DNA from: Mariniphaga sp964624645
GTDB taxonomy: Bacteria; Bacteroidota; Bacteroidia; Bacteroidales; Prolixibacteraceae
DNA length: 8,636 nucleotides
Reading direction: 5' to 3'
Assembly (NCBI GenBank): GCA_964624645.1
Contig: CAZVAD010000115.1
Span: 1-8,636, forward strand
Shown here: positions 1 through 6,683 of the stretch, piece after piece
How the letters are laid out: each line of letters begins with the position of its first letter
How positions within the stretch are numbered: the first letter of the stretch is position 1
The notes under the pieces: model-generated
Database searches by the model: none
What the model saw: the letters and a program-made list of their open reading frames with translations, nothing else
Told to the model about the DNA's origin: nothing
Translations under genes and position numbers: made by a program

Positions 1-1
1 G

Positions 2-74
2 TTGTCCTGCCAGGGTTCGAACCTGGACTCTTCTGATCCAGAGTCAGACGTGTTGCCAATTACACCACAGGACA
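2..74 (-). tRNA. tRNA-Gln (anticodon CTG)
   Basis: On the minus strand this 73-nt stretch folds as a full cloverleaf. The 7-bp acceptor stem is TGTCCTG/CAGGACA, the D stem GTGT/ACAC, the anticodon stem TCTGA/TCAGA and the T stem CCAGG/CCTGG with loop TTCGAAC; the discriminator base is A. The 7-nt anticodon loop CTCTGGA puts anticodon CTG at window bases 39-41, reading CAG (Gln). The weak first pair U1-A72 is a known identity feature of bacterial tRNA-Gln and agrees with the anticodon. Base 1 reads as C on this strand and could begin an encoded CCA, but the window ends there. The gene follows the MlaF-like ATPase gene by 82 bp and probably has its own promoter at 89-96. Confidence 0.95.
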
Positions 75-88
75 ATTTTTTCAGAGCG

Positions 89-96
89 CAAAAATA
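89..96 (-). promoter_or_regulatory. candidate -7 promoter element for the tRNA-Gln gene
   Basis: On the minus strand the bases read TATTTTTG, an exact match to the Bacteroidota -7 consensus TAnnTTTG. It ends 14 bases before the mature tRNA 5' end, a suitable distance for a short 5' leader. I see no good TTTG -33 element at the usual spacing, so the call rests on one short motif and its position. Confidence 0.4.
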
Positions 97-156
97 CAAA
101 AAGTTTTAGAAAAAGGGTTCGCTTTTGAAAATTCTTCTGCGCTCACATGGAATGAG

Positions 157-951
157 TCAGGAACCGCCGGACTGCCTTTTCAAATGTTCCTTTTCATCCC
201 TTTCATTTCGCATCTGGGCATAGAGTTTATTGGCAAAAATAAAGTCGTTGAGTTTGTCATTCCCTGAATTCAGGATTTCCTTACGGGTTCCTCTCCAGGC
301 TAACTCACCCTTTGAAATAAATATGACCGATTCGCCTATTTCGATGACCGAATTCATATCGTGGGTGTTGATGATGGTGGTCATTTTAAATTCCCGGGTG
401 ATGTTTTGAAGCAGCTGGTCAATGACAGTGCTGGTTTCCGGGTCGAGGCCTGAGTTGGGTTCATCGCAAAACAGGTATTTCGGATTCAGTGCGATGGCCC
501 GCGCAATGGCGACACGTTTTTTCATTCCGCCGCTGATTTCGCTGGGAAAAAGCTTGTAGGCAGAAGGCTCAATATTGACATGGTCAAGGCAAAACTCGAC
601 TCTTTTCTGTTTTTCCTTTGAGGTCATGGAAGTGAACATATCAAGCGGAAACCGGACATTTGCTTGAACCGAATGGCTGTCGAACAGTGCGCCGCCCTGG
701 AACACCATTCCGATTTCGGTTCTGATTTTCTTGCGCTCCCTAACCTGCATTTTCACAAAATTCCGGTCGTTATACCAGACTTCTCCCTGATCCACTTCGT
801 GCAAACCTAAAATACATTTGAGCAAAACGGTTTTGCCCGAGCCGCTCCGCCCGATAATCAGGTTGGTTATACCCGACTCAAACTGTGCTGAGATACCTTT
901 CAGCACTTCAACGCCATCAAATGATTTACGGATATTTTTTATTTCAATCAT
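157..951 (-). CDS. mlaF: MlaF-like ABC transporter ATP-binding protein
   Basis: This is the cytoplasmic ATPase that powers an MCE/Mla-type lipid transporter of the cell envelope. All nucleotide-binding motifs are visible in the 264 residues: Walker A GRSGSGKT (34-41), Q-loop Gln85, signature SGGMKKR (140-146), Walker B YLFCDE with catalytic Glu164, D-loop SGLD (167-170) and the H-loop His197 in NTHDM. The SGGMxxR signature and the fusion-free single-domain length are typical of the MlaF/Ttg2A family. The charged C-terminal tail (about 245-260) is Arg/Lys/Glu rich. The ATG start overlaps the stop of the upstream permease gene in ATGA, implying translational coupling and one operon. The next gene downstream is a tRNA, so no MCE-domain (MlaD) gene follows in this operon. 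The substrate is inferred from the family; the ATPase assignment is very secure. Confidence 0.92.
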   Translation of the reverse strand: MIEIKNIRKSFDGVEVLKGISAQFESGITNLIIGRSGSGKTVLLKCILGLHEVDQGEVWYNDRNFVKMQVRERKKIRTEIGMVFQGGALFDSHSVQANVRFPLDMFTSMTSKEKQKRVEFCLDHVNIEPSAYKLFPSEISGGMKKRVAIARAIALNPKYLFCDEPNSGLDPETSTVIDQLLQNITREFKMTTIINTHDMNSVIEIGESVIFISKGELAWRGTRKEILNSGNDKLNDFIFANKLYAQMRNERDEKEHLKRQSGGS

Positions 952-1688
952 GTCAGTAAAAGTCGGGTTAAAATTAAATCGGCAAGCAGAATCAGGATAT
1001 TTGTGTTCACCACGGCTTTGGTGCTGGCAGTTCCCACTTCAAGGGCGCCCCCCTGCACATGATACCCGTAATAGGCGGGAACAGAGGCAACGATAAAGCC
1101 AAAAAACAGGGATTTGATGAGTGAAAAGGTAACGTAATAGGGCACAAAAAGCCACTGAATGCCGGCAATATAGTCAGACATTGAAATGACGTTTGTAAAA
1201 ACACCGGTTAGCAGGCCGCCAAGCAACCCGAAAAAGACACTGATGATGAACAGGAAGGGAAAAACAAAAACCACGGCTACAATTTTGGGAAGAATCAGGT
1301 AGCTGGCCGAATTCACCCCCATAATCTCAAGGGAGTCTATCTGTTCGGTAACCCGCATGGTGCCGATCTCCGAAGTGATGTTGGAGCCGATTTTCCCCGC
1401 CATGATCAGGGCAATCATTGTGGATGAAAATTCAAGAATCAGGGTGTCGCGCGTGCCCAGTCCGATGAGGGTAAGCGGATAAATCGGGTTGGACATGCTG
1501 TAGGCAAACTGGATGGTCATAATTCCACCGATGAAAACAGAAATGATGATCACAATCCAGATTGAATTTGTCCCTAAACTGTCCAGCTCATGGAGCAGCT
1601 GTTTCAGATACATCTTATGCTTTTCGGGCCGGGCAAACACTCTGCCCAACATTTGAAAATAGCGGCCTACATGGGTGAAAAATTGCAT
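948..1688 (-). CDS. mlaE: MlaE-family ABC transporter permease
   Basis: This is the inner-membrane permease partner of the ATPase encoded immediately downstream. In the proteobacterial Mla system the equivalent protein moves phospholipids between inner and outer membranes together with an MCE protein. The 246-residue protein has an amphipathic N-terminus (GRVFARPEKHKMY, about 15-27) and then about five hydrophobic segments near 43-63, 85-100, 130-165, 180-202 and 228-245. The hallmark of the family is the central stretch IALIMAGKIGSNITSEIG followed by TMRVTEQIDSLEIMGV (about 92-125), which is essentially the MlaE consensus. The length is normal for the family. The ATG start at 1688 fits family N-termini. 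A perfect TAATTTTG lies only 4 bases upstream of it, so the real transcript may start further up or be nearly leaderless. The stop overlaps the next start by 4 bp. Confidence 0.92.
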   Translation of the reverse strand: MQFFTHVGRYFQMLGRVFARPEKHKMYLKQLLHELDSLGTNSIWIVIIISVFIGGIMTIQFAYSMSNPIYPLTLIGLGTRDTLILEFSSTMIALIMAGKIGSNITSEIGTMRVTEQIDSLEIMGVNSASYLILPKIVAVVFVFPFLFIISVFFGLLGGLLTGVFTNVISMSDYIAGIQWLFVPYYVTFSLIKSLFFGFIVASVPAYYGYHVQGGALEVGTASTKAVVNTNILILLADLILTRLLLT

Positions 1689-1692
1689 ATTC

Positions 1693-1700
1693 CAAAATTA
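1693..1700 (-). promoter_or_regulatory. candidate -7 promoter element for mlaE-mlaF
   Basis: Minus-strand TAATTTTG matches the Bacteroidota TAnnTTTG consensus exactly. It ends only 4 bases before the mlaE ATG, so a transcript starting from it would have almost no 5' leader. No clear -33 TTTG is seen. The element at 1831-1838 is an alternative that would give a conventional leader. Confidence 0.3.
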
Positions 1701-1715
1701 AATTTTTTTACGAAA

Positions 1716-1737
1716 ATTCCGGTCTGGTATCCGGAAT
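1716..1737. repeat. 7-bp perfect inverted repeat upstream of mlaE
   Basis: ATTCCGG (1716-1722) and CCGGAAT (1731-1737) are exact inverted copies around an 8-base spacer, TCTGGTAT. On the minus strand the repeat sits just upstream of the candidate -7 element at 1693-1700, roughly where the spacer and -33 region would fall. That position suits a dimeric repressor site. If transcription starts further upstream, it would instead be a small hairpin in the mlaE leader. No long T-run follows on the plus side, and only TTTT on the minus side, so it is a poor terminator. Confidence 0.45.
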
Positions 1738-1830
1738 AGTTTAACGGTATCTGTTTTTTCATGGTTTGGCTCATAGTCTGTATGGTGTCGGTAATCAGAA
1801 ATTTCTTATTTCAAAGATCAGGTATTGACA

Positions 1831-1838
1831 CAAAATTA
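1831..1838 (-). promoter_or_regulatory. alternative -7 promoter element upstream of mlaE
   Basis: Minus-strand TAATTTTG is a second exact TAnnTTTG match, about 140 bases upstream of the mlaE start. Transcription from here would place the inverted repeat at 1716-1737 inside the 5' leader. A TTTG lies upstream, but about 25 bases away, longer than the usual spacing, so support is modest. Confidence 0.3.
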
Positions 1839-1935
1839 CAACATAAAAGACGGAAATAAAATTCAAAGTCCGCAAACCGGATGGTGTAAACGTATAAATA
1901 GTTCTGTTTTTCCGGGCTTGTTCCTGTTAAAATCT

Positions 1936-1943
1936 TAATTTTG
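1936..1943 (+). promoter_or_regulatory. candidate -7 promoter element for manC
   Basis: TAATTTTG on the plus strand exactly matches TAnnTTTG and ends 23 bases before the preferred manC ATG at 1967, giving a short leader of about 15-18 bases. A CTTG at 1917-1920 could serve as a -33 element, but its 15-base spacing is somewhat short. Starting transcription here would leave the alternative GTG (1958) very close to the 5' end, which favours the ATG as the start. Confidence 0.4.
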
Positions 1944-1966
1944 TATGGAATTAGAATGTGAATCAA

Positions 1967-3055
1967 ATGGACAATAATTATTGCGTTATTATGGCCGGCG
2001 GTGTTGGAAGCCGGTTCTGGCCATTGAGCCGCCAGGCGAAACCAAAACAATTTTTAGATATTCTGGGAACCGGAAGAACATTGCTTCAGCAGACTTTCGA
2101 CCGGTTCAGCTCATTCATTCCCGTTGAAAACATTTTGGTTGTAACCAGCGTCAGATACAAAGACCTGGTGAAAGAGCAATTGCCGGAAATAAATGACAAT
2201 CAGGTGCTTCTGGAGCCGCTGCGCAGAAATACCGCCCCGTGTATTGCTTATGCATCCTATAAAATCAAAACGCAAAATCCCGACGCCAATCTCATCGTTG
2301 CCCCTTCCGATCATCTGATTTTAAAGGAGGAGGAGTTTGTACGCCAGATTAAAAACGGACTCTCCTTTACAGAAAAAAATGACGCTCTGCTTACTTTGGG
2401 CATTAAGCCAAACCGCCCCGAAACCGGATACGGCTATATTCAGGTGAAAGAGAAAAAAGAGTTCGAACAACTCGACAATCTCTATAAGGTAAAAACATTC
2501 ACCGAAAAACCGGACCTTGAAATGGCGCGCATCTTTATTGAAAGTGGTGAATTTTACTGGAACTCAGGAATTTTCATCTGGTCGCTGAACTCCATCATAA
2601 AAGCTTTTGACAAGTATTTAAGCCAGGTTTCGATTCTTTTTGAAAAGGGGCTAAAACTTTACAACACGGAAAACGAAATCTATTTTATCAATAAAACCTA
2701 TTCAGAGTGCCAGGCAATTTCCATTGATTACGGAGTTATGGAGAAAGCTGAAAACGTGTATGTGCTGACCGCCGATTTTGGCTGGAGCGACTTAGGTTCA
2801 TGGGGTTCGCTCTATGAAAACAAGGAAAAGGACAACGATGAAAATGTGATTTTAGGCGAAAATGTACTGACTTACGACACCAAAAATTGCATTGTGAATC
2901 TGAGCAAGGAAAAGGTGGCGGTTCTGCACGGCCTTGACGGTTATATCGTTGCCGAATCGAATGACACGCTGATGATTTGCCGCAGGGAAGATGAACAGCA
3001 GATCAAGCAGTTTGTGACAGACGTGCGCATCAAAAAGGGCGACTCGTTGGTTTAA
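1967..3055 (+). CDS. manC: mannose-1-phosphate guanylyltransferase
   Basis: The enzyme makes GDP-mannose from mannose-1-phosphate and GTP in the cytoplasm, supplying mannose- and fucose-containing surface glycans. The signature nucleotide-binding motif AGGVGSRFWPLSR is at 10-22, followed by the activating Lys of KPKQF (25-29). Further family motifs are APSDH (112-116), the sugar-phosphate motif FTEKP (178-182), YWNSGIFIW (197-205), SIDYGVME (252-259) and the metal-site region GWSDLGSWGSL (272-282). At 362 residues it is a single-function guanylyltransferase without the C-terminal cupin phosphomannose isomerase domain found in about 480-residue ManC/AlgA proteins. I chose ATG 1967 because family members start two or three residues before YCVIMAGG; an in-frame GTG at 1958 would add only MNQ. 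The stop overlaps the convergent ispD stop. Confidence 0.93.
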   Translation: MDNNYCVIMAGGVGSRFWPLSRQAKPKQFLDILGTGRTLLQQTFDRFSSFIPVENILVVTSVRYKDLVKEQLPEINDNQVLLEPLRRNTAPCIAYASYKIKTQNPDANLIVAPSDHLILKEEEFVRQIKNGLSFTEKNDALLTLGIKPNRPETGYGYIQVKEKKEFEQLDNLYKVKTFTEKPDLEMARIFIESGEFYWNSGIFIWSLNSIIKAFDKYLSQVSILFEKGLKLYNTENEIYFINKTYSECQAISIDYGVMEKAENVYVLTADFGWSDLGSWGSLYENKEKDNDENVILGENVLTYDTKNCIVNLSKEKVAVLHGLDGYIVAESNDTLMICRREDEQQIKQFVTDVRIKKGDSLV

Positions 3056-3738
3056 CCGCTGCCCTTCCGGTTTTTCAGCAGCGCTTCAGAAATGGTGAAA
3101 TCGGAGGGCCAGGTGATTTTTATGTTCTCCCGGTTTCCCTCAACCAGGAAAATGGTTTCTCCCGTGTTTTCCAGCACGGAGGCATCATCGGTAAAATGCT
3201 CCGAATATTCCTGTTCGTAAGCCTTTTTGATGGCTGAAACCCGAAAAACCTGCGGGGTCTGCACCAAAAAAAGATTTTCGCGGTTCATCGCATAATTGCG
3301 GCTCCCAACCACCTGACGGACAGACTCAGCAGGCGGAATAACCGGAATGGCATTCCCGTTTTTCAGCGCTTCCCGATAGCAATTCTCAATGGTCTGCCGG
3401 GAAACCAAAGGCCGCACCCCATCGTGGATGAATACAATCCCTTCTTCGGAAATCCGGCTTAATCCGTTTTTCACCGAATGAAACCGGGTTTCCCCTCCTG
3501 CCACCACCACATGGGGAATTTCAAAGCTGTGCTTTTCACAAAGATGCTTCCAGGTTTCCACCTCTTTTCCCGGAAGAACCAAAAGGAACTCAGCCCTTTT
3601 ATCAAATGCATAAAAAGCCCTGAAAGTGTGCATGAGCAAAGGGACTCCACCGAGTTCTGCAAATTGTTTCGGAACGGCTGATTTCATTCTTTGCCCGCTT
3701 CCGCCGGCTACGATAAGTACATATTTTGGTGTATTCAA
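3052..3738 (-). CDS. ispD: 2-C-methyl-D-erythritol 4-phosphate cytidylyltransferase
   Basis: IspD catalyses the CTP-dependent third step of the MEP (non-mevalonate) isoprenoid pathway, in the cytoplasm. Visible motifs over 228 residues are AGGSGQRM (11-18) with PKQF (23-26) for CTP binding, GGETRFHSV (81-89), the family signature IHDGVRPLV (104-112), QTPQVF (160-165), TDDASV (183-188) and the C-terminal NIKITWPSD (205-213). The length is standard. The start codon is TTG: an in-frame TAA lies just upstream, and the first in-frame ATG (Met18) would remove the CTP-binding loop, so TTG at 3738-3736 is the only sensible choice. The gene is convergent with manC, overlapping by 4 bp, and divergent from the DUF2461 gene across 51 bp. 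A near-consensus TATTTTTT at 3752-3745 is too close to the start to be convincing as a promoter. Confidence 0.94.
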   Translation of the reverse strand: MNTPKYVLIVAGGSGQRMKSAVPKQFAELGGVPLLMHTFRAFYAFDKRAEFLLVLPGKEVETWKHLCEKHSFEIPHVVVAGGETRFHSVKNGLSRISEEGIVFIHDGVRPLVSRQTIENCYREALKNGNAIPVIPPAESVRQVVGSRNYAMNRENLFLVQTPQVFRVSAIKKAYEQEYSEHFTDDASVLENTGETIFLVEGNRENIKITWPSDFTISEALLKNRKGSG

Positions 3739-3789
3739 TTTTGAAAAAAATAGTTACTTTGGCATAAAAATAATCTAATTTCATAATCC

Positions 3790-4446
3790 ATGGAAGATAT
3801 ACTTCAATTTCTTATTCAGCTCACGAAAAACAACAACCGGGAGTGGTTTGCAGAAAACAAGGCGTGGTATCAGCAATGCCGGGAGAAAATGTTTTTTCTG
3901 GTGGATTTACTGATTAGTGAAATCCGGAAATTTGATCCGGAAATTCCCGTAACCGACCCCGCGGAAAATGTATTCCGCATTTATCGCGACGTCAGGTTTT
4001 CAAAGGATAAAAGCCCGTACAAAACCCATTTTGGAGGTTTCATATCCAAAGGAGGAAGAAACAGTCGTTTTGCAGGTTATTACATACACATTGCCTCCGG
4101 CGACACGCATGCCGGCGGCGGTCTGTACATGCCCGAAAAAGATGACCTGAAAGCAATCAGGCAACACATTCTGCAATATCCCGATGAATTTACAGGAATT
4201 ATCAATGATCCCGGATTCCGGAAAGTTTTCCCGGAAATGCTTGACCACCGCCTCAAAACTGCACCAAGGGGATTTCCAAAAGACCATCCGCAGATTGACC
4301 TGCTCAGGTATAAATCATTTGCCTTTTCCACACATTTTATGGATGAAGAACTGGTTGGCGAAGCCTTTATTGAAAATACCGTTGCGGCATTCAGGCATTT
4401 GCATCCGGTGAATTCGTTTTTGAACGAAGCGCTGGAAAATCGCTGA
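3790..4446 (+). CDS. DUF2461 (TIGR02453-type) family protein
   Basis: A 218-residue soluble protein of the DUF2461 family, whose biochemical role I do not know. The family hallmark is clear: N-terminal FLIQLTKNNNREWFAENK (about 7-24), then FRIYRDVRFSKDKSPYKTHFG (62-82), which is the most conserved segment, then a Gly-rich GGR and a beta-rich core (GYYIHI, GGGLYMPE). No signal peptide or membrane segment is seen, so it is presumably cytoplasmic. Its length matches the family (about 210-230). It starts at ATG 3790, 51 bp from the divergent ispD start. TTACTTTG at 3754-3761 is one mismatch from the TAnnTTTG promoter element and would give a leader of about 20-25 bases. It is separated from the next gene by 108 bp holding a separate candidate promoter, so it is probably monocistronic. 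Confidence 0.88.
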   Translation: MEDILQFLIQLTKNNNREWFAENKAWYQQCREKMFFLVDLLISEIRKFDPEIPVTDPAENVFRIYRDVRFSKDKSPYKTHFGGFISKGGRNSRFAGYYIHIASGDTHAGGGLYMPEKDDLKAIRQHILQYPDEFTGIINDPGFRKVFPEMLDHRLKTAPRGFPKDHPQIDLLRYKSFAFSTHFMDEELVGEAFIENTVAAFRHLHPVNSFLNEALENR

Positions 4447-4523
4447 AAGTGTCAAGCTGCCGGTGACTTTCCAAAAGTTATCCACTTTATTTTAACAAGG
4501 GTAAATCCGGAGGTTAAACTTCT

Positions 4524-4531
4524 TATTTTTG
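4524..4531 (+). promoter_or_regulatory. candidate -7 promoter element for the DUF5020-permease operon
   Basis: TATTTTTG matches TAnnTTTG exactly and ends 23 bases before the ATG at 4555, giving a short A/T-rich leader (AAATTTTAAAAACC) with no Shine-Dalgarno sequence, which is common in Bacteroidota. No strong TTTG -33 element is seen about 19 bases upstream. The rest of the 108-bp gap (4447-4554) shows no clear terminator. Confidence 0.45.
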
Positions 4532-4554
4532 GCGAAATTTTAAAAACCAAAAAT

Positions 4555-5241
4555 ATGAAGAGAATTTTATTTTCGTTTCTGTTTATTTTCTGTTTAATTT
4601 CCGTAAAAGCCCAGAATATTCAATTACATTATGACATGGGCAAAGACCGGAATTTTTTCACCTCAACCGTGGAAATGTTCAGGCCCGACAGCTGGGGAAC
4701 CACCTTTTTCTTTATCGACATGGACTACAGCTCCGATGTGCGGAATGTCAGCAATGGCGTTTCGCTGGCATACTGGGAGATTGCACGGAGTTTTCAGTGG
4801 ACTGAAGAGCAGAAATTCCGTCCCCGCGTTGAATATAACGGCGGAATTTTCAAACTGGATGGGGAGGAAGCGCCGTTTGTTCCAATTGAAAACTGCCTGC
4901 TTGCCGGGATTGAAAGAACTTTTGCCTCCGCCGATTTCTCGAAAATTCTAACCCTGCAGGCAAACTACAAGTACATCAAGGAAAAGGAAGATGCCTCGTT
5001 TCAGTTGACGGCGGTCTGGACAATCCAGATGCTGAATGAAAAAATGACGTTTGCCGGATTTGCCGATTTCTGGAAAGAAAAGATGTTCTGGGGAACCGAC
5101 TACAGGTTTCTGGCAGAACCACAGCTTTGGTACAATGCCACCAAAAACCTGTCATTGGGTACTGAAATCGAGCTGAGCAATAATTTCGTGTTAGACGGTT
5201 TCAGAATAAATCCAACTTTGGGAATCAAATACACCTTCTAA
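4555..5241 (+). CDS. DUF5020-type outer-membrane beta-barrel protein (possible nucleoside channel)
   Basis: A 228-residue exported protein. Residues 1-19 form a signal peptide (basic MKR, a hydrophobic core rich in Phe/Leu/Ile, cleavage after VKA before Gln20). The mature part alternates hydrophobic and polar residues with many aromatics, and it ends in a C-terminal Phe (GIKYTF), as outer-membrane beta-barrels do. The early segment FFTSTVEMFRPDSWGTTFFFIDMDY (about 34-58) is the recognisable DUF5020 signature and resembles in style the start of Tsx-type nucleoside channels (a short barrel, with a similar Trp-Gly-aromatic-Asp pattern). That resemblance is from memory and unverified. The gene lies 10 bp upstream of a purine permease gene and is almost certainly cotranscribed with it, which supports a role as the outer-membrane pore for the same substrate. 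Family membership is fairly sure; the channel role is inference. Confidence 0.8.
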   Translation: MKRILFSFLFIFCLISVKAQNIQLHYDMGKDRNFFTSTVEMFRPDSWGTTFFFIDMDYSSDVRNVSNGVSLAYWEIARSFQWTEEQKFRPRVEYNGGIFKLDGEEAPFVPIENCLLAGIERTFASADFSKILTLQANYKYIKEKEDASFQLTAVWTIQMLNEKMTFAGFADFWKEKMFWGTDYRFLAEPQLWYNATKNLSLGTEIELSNNFVLDGFRINPTLGIKYTF

Positions 5242-5251
5242 AAATCCGGCC

Positions 5252-6544
5252 ATGTTTGAAAGATTTTTTCAGTTAAAAAACAATAAGACATCGGTCAGAA
5301 CCGAGCTTTTGGCGGGAGCCACCACGTTTATGACGATGGCCTATATCCTGGCGGTGAACCCTGAAATACTCAGCGCCACAGGAATGGACAAAAATGCGCT
5401 CTTTTCGGCAACAGCCATTTCAGCGATGGTTGCCACGCTGGTGATGGCGCTGGTGGCAAAGCTGCCGTTTGCACTGGCTCCGGGAATGGGGTTGAATGCC
5501 TTTTTTGCCTTCACCGTAGTTTTGGGAATGGGGCACAGCTGGCAATTTGCACTGACTGCCGTATTCATTGAAGGGATTATTTTCCTGTTATTGACGGCTT
5601 TTAATATCCGTGAGCTTATTGTGAATTCTATTCCAATGCCTGTGAAACATGCTGTTTCGGCGGGTATCGGGTTGTTCATTGCCTTCATCGGACTGCAGAA
5701 TGCCGGAATCATTGTAAACAATGACGCCACCCTGGTCAGCCTGGGCGACATGGGGTCATCGGCTGTACTGATTGCATTGGGCGGAATTGTTATCACTGCC
5801 GTGATGCTCGCTTTAAAAGTGAAAGGCGCACTGCTCATTGGAATTTTTCTGGTTACCATTGCAGGCATCCCTTTGGGGGTCACTTCGATTCCGGATGGAC
5901 ACCTGGTGACTACGCCGCCCTCACTCTCTCCCATTTTCATGAAGTTTGAATTTTCGCAGATTCTGAGCGCCGATATGGTGATTGTGGTGTTTACATTTCT
6001 TTTTGTAGATATGTTTGACACGGTCGGTACGCTTGTGGGGGTTTCGGACAAGGCGGGGATGCTGGACAAAGAGGGACGGGTTCCGCGGGTGAAACAGGCG
6101 CTGTTTGCCGATTCCATCGGAACCACCGTAGGCGCCATGTTAGGTACGAGCACCGTAACAACTTATGTTGAAAGCGCTTCGGGCGTTGCCGAAGGCGGAC
6201 GCACCGGCCTCACCTCCCTGACCACAGCCGCGCTGTTTCTGATTGCGCTGTTCTTTGCGCCGGTATTTACGATGGTGCCGCCGGCAGCCACCACTGCGGC
6301 GCTGGTGCTGGTCGGATTCTTTATGATGTCGCCCATTCAGAAAATCAATTTCGACAACCCGACGGATGCCATTCCGGCATTTATCACAATCATCATCATG
6401 CCGCTGACCTACAGCATTGCAGAAGGGATTGTGTTTGGCATGTTGTCCTATGTTTTGTTGAAGCTTCTGACCGGAAAAACAAAGGACATCTCCATCGTCA
6501 TGTATGTGCTGGCAATACTTTTTATTCTGAAGTTCTTTCTCTGA
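5252..6544 (+). CDS. NCS2-family purine permease (AzgA/GhxP/PbuG type)
   Basis: This is an inner-membrane proton-coupled importer of purine bases (adenine, guanine or hypoxanthine, depending on the member). The 430-residue protein is hydrophobic throughout, with about 12-14 membrane segments, a normal length for the AzgA branch (COG2252). Diagnostic motifs are TTFMTMAYILAVNP (24-37), APGMGLNAFF (76-85), FVDMFDTVGTLVG (251-263), TYVESASGVAEGGRTGLT (304-321) and SIAEGI (388-393). The Glu of VESASG and the FVDMFDT acidic residues are the expected substrate and proton sites. The start follows the DUF5020 stop by 10 bp, indicating one operon, and a hairpin terminator lies 68 bp after the stop. The exact purine cannot be read from the sequence; xanthine/uracil members of NCS2 are less likely because their motifs differ. 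Confidence 0.93.
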   Translation: MFERFFQLKNNKTSVRTELLAGATTFMTMAYILAVNPEILSATGMDKNALFSATAISAMVATLVMALVAKLPFALAPGMGLNAFFAFTVVLGMGHSWQFALTAVFIEGIIFLLLTAFNIRELIVNSIPMPVKHAVSAGIGLFIAFIGLQNAGIIVNNDATLVSLGDMGSSAVLIALGGIVITAVMLALKVKGALLIGIFLVTIAGIPLGVTSIPDGHLVTTPPSLSPIFMKFEFSQILSADMVIVVFTFLFVDMFDTVGTLVGVSDKAGMLDKEGRVPRVKQALFADSIGTTVGAMLGTSTVTTYVESASGVAEGGRTGLTSLTTAALFLIALFFAPVFTMVPPAATTAALVLVGFFMMSPIQKINFDNPTDAIPAFITIIIMPLTYSIAEGIVFGMLSYVLLKLLTGKTKDISIVMYVLAILFILKFFL

Positions 6545-6612
6545 TATTTCCGGCTGATATGTAAAAACAGGAGAGGGAGTCTTAAAATGAGATTTCCTTT
6601 CTTGTTTTTTTT

Positions 6613-6642
6613 ACCGGGTTGCATAATGCTCCCGGTTTTCTT
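6613..6642 (+). terminator. rho-independent terminator after the purine permease gene
   Basis: ACCGGG (6613-6618) pairs perfectly with CCCGGT (6631-6636). An inner GCA/TGC pairing with loop TAA can extend the stem across a small TT/T bulge. The right arm runs directly into TTTTCTT on the plus strand. It sits in the 139-bp gap between convergent genes. The minus strand lacks a T-run after the hairpin, so it mainly serves the plus-strand operon. The rest of the gap (6545-6683) shows nothing else clear. Confidence 0.65.
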
Positions 6643-6683
6643 CCCCGATGGATGAAACTCCGGCCACCGGGCAAAATCCGGCG

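Noticed and set aside
84..144. Inverted repeat GAGCGCA (84-90) and TGCGCTC (138-144) between the mlaF-like gene and the tRNA
   Set aside because: The arms are only 7 bp with about 47 bases between them, and neither arm leads into a good T-run; likely chance.
2..156. Possible integration (att) site at the tRNA-Gln gene
   Set aside because: No integrase, no direct repeat of the tRNA 3' end and no mobile genes are visible; the tRNA 3' side faces the window edge, so it cannot be assessed from here.
1825..1830. TTGACA resembling a sigma-70 -35 box
   Set aside because: No TATAAT-like box follows at 16-18 bases, and Bacteroidota use a different promoter consensus.
1811..2050. A 79-codon minus-strand open frame across the manC start
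   Set aside because: It overlaps the conserved nucleotide-binding region of manC antisense and its translation shows no family features; treated as chance.
5341..6153. A 270-codon open frame on the minus strand inside the purine permease gene
   Set aside because: It is fully antisense to a well-recognised permease; its Ser/Thr/Ile/Pro-rich composition is what a shadow of a hydrophobic membrane-protein gene gives, and it has no recognisable domain.
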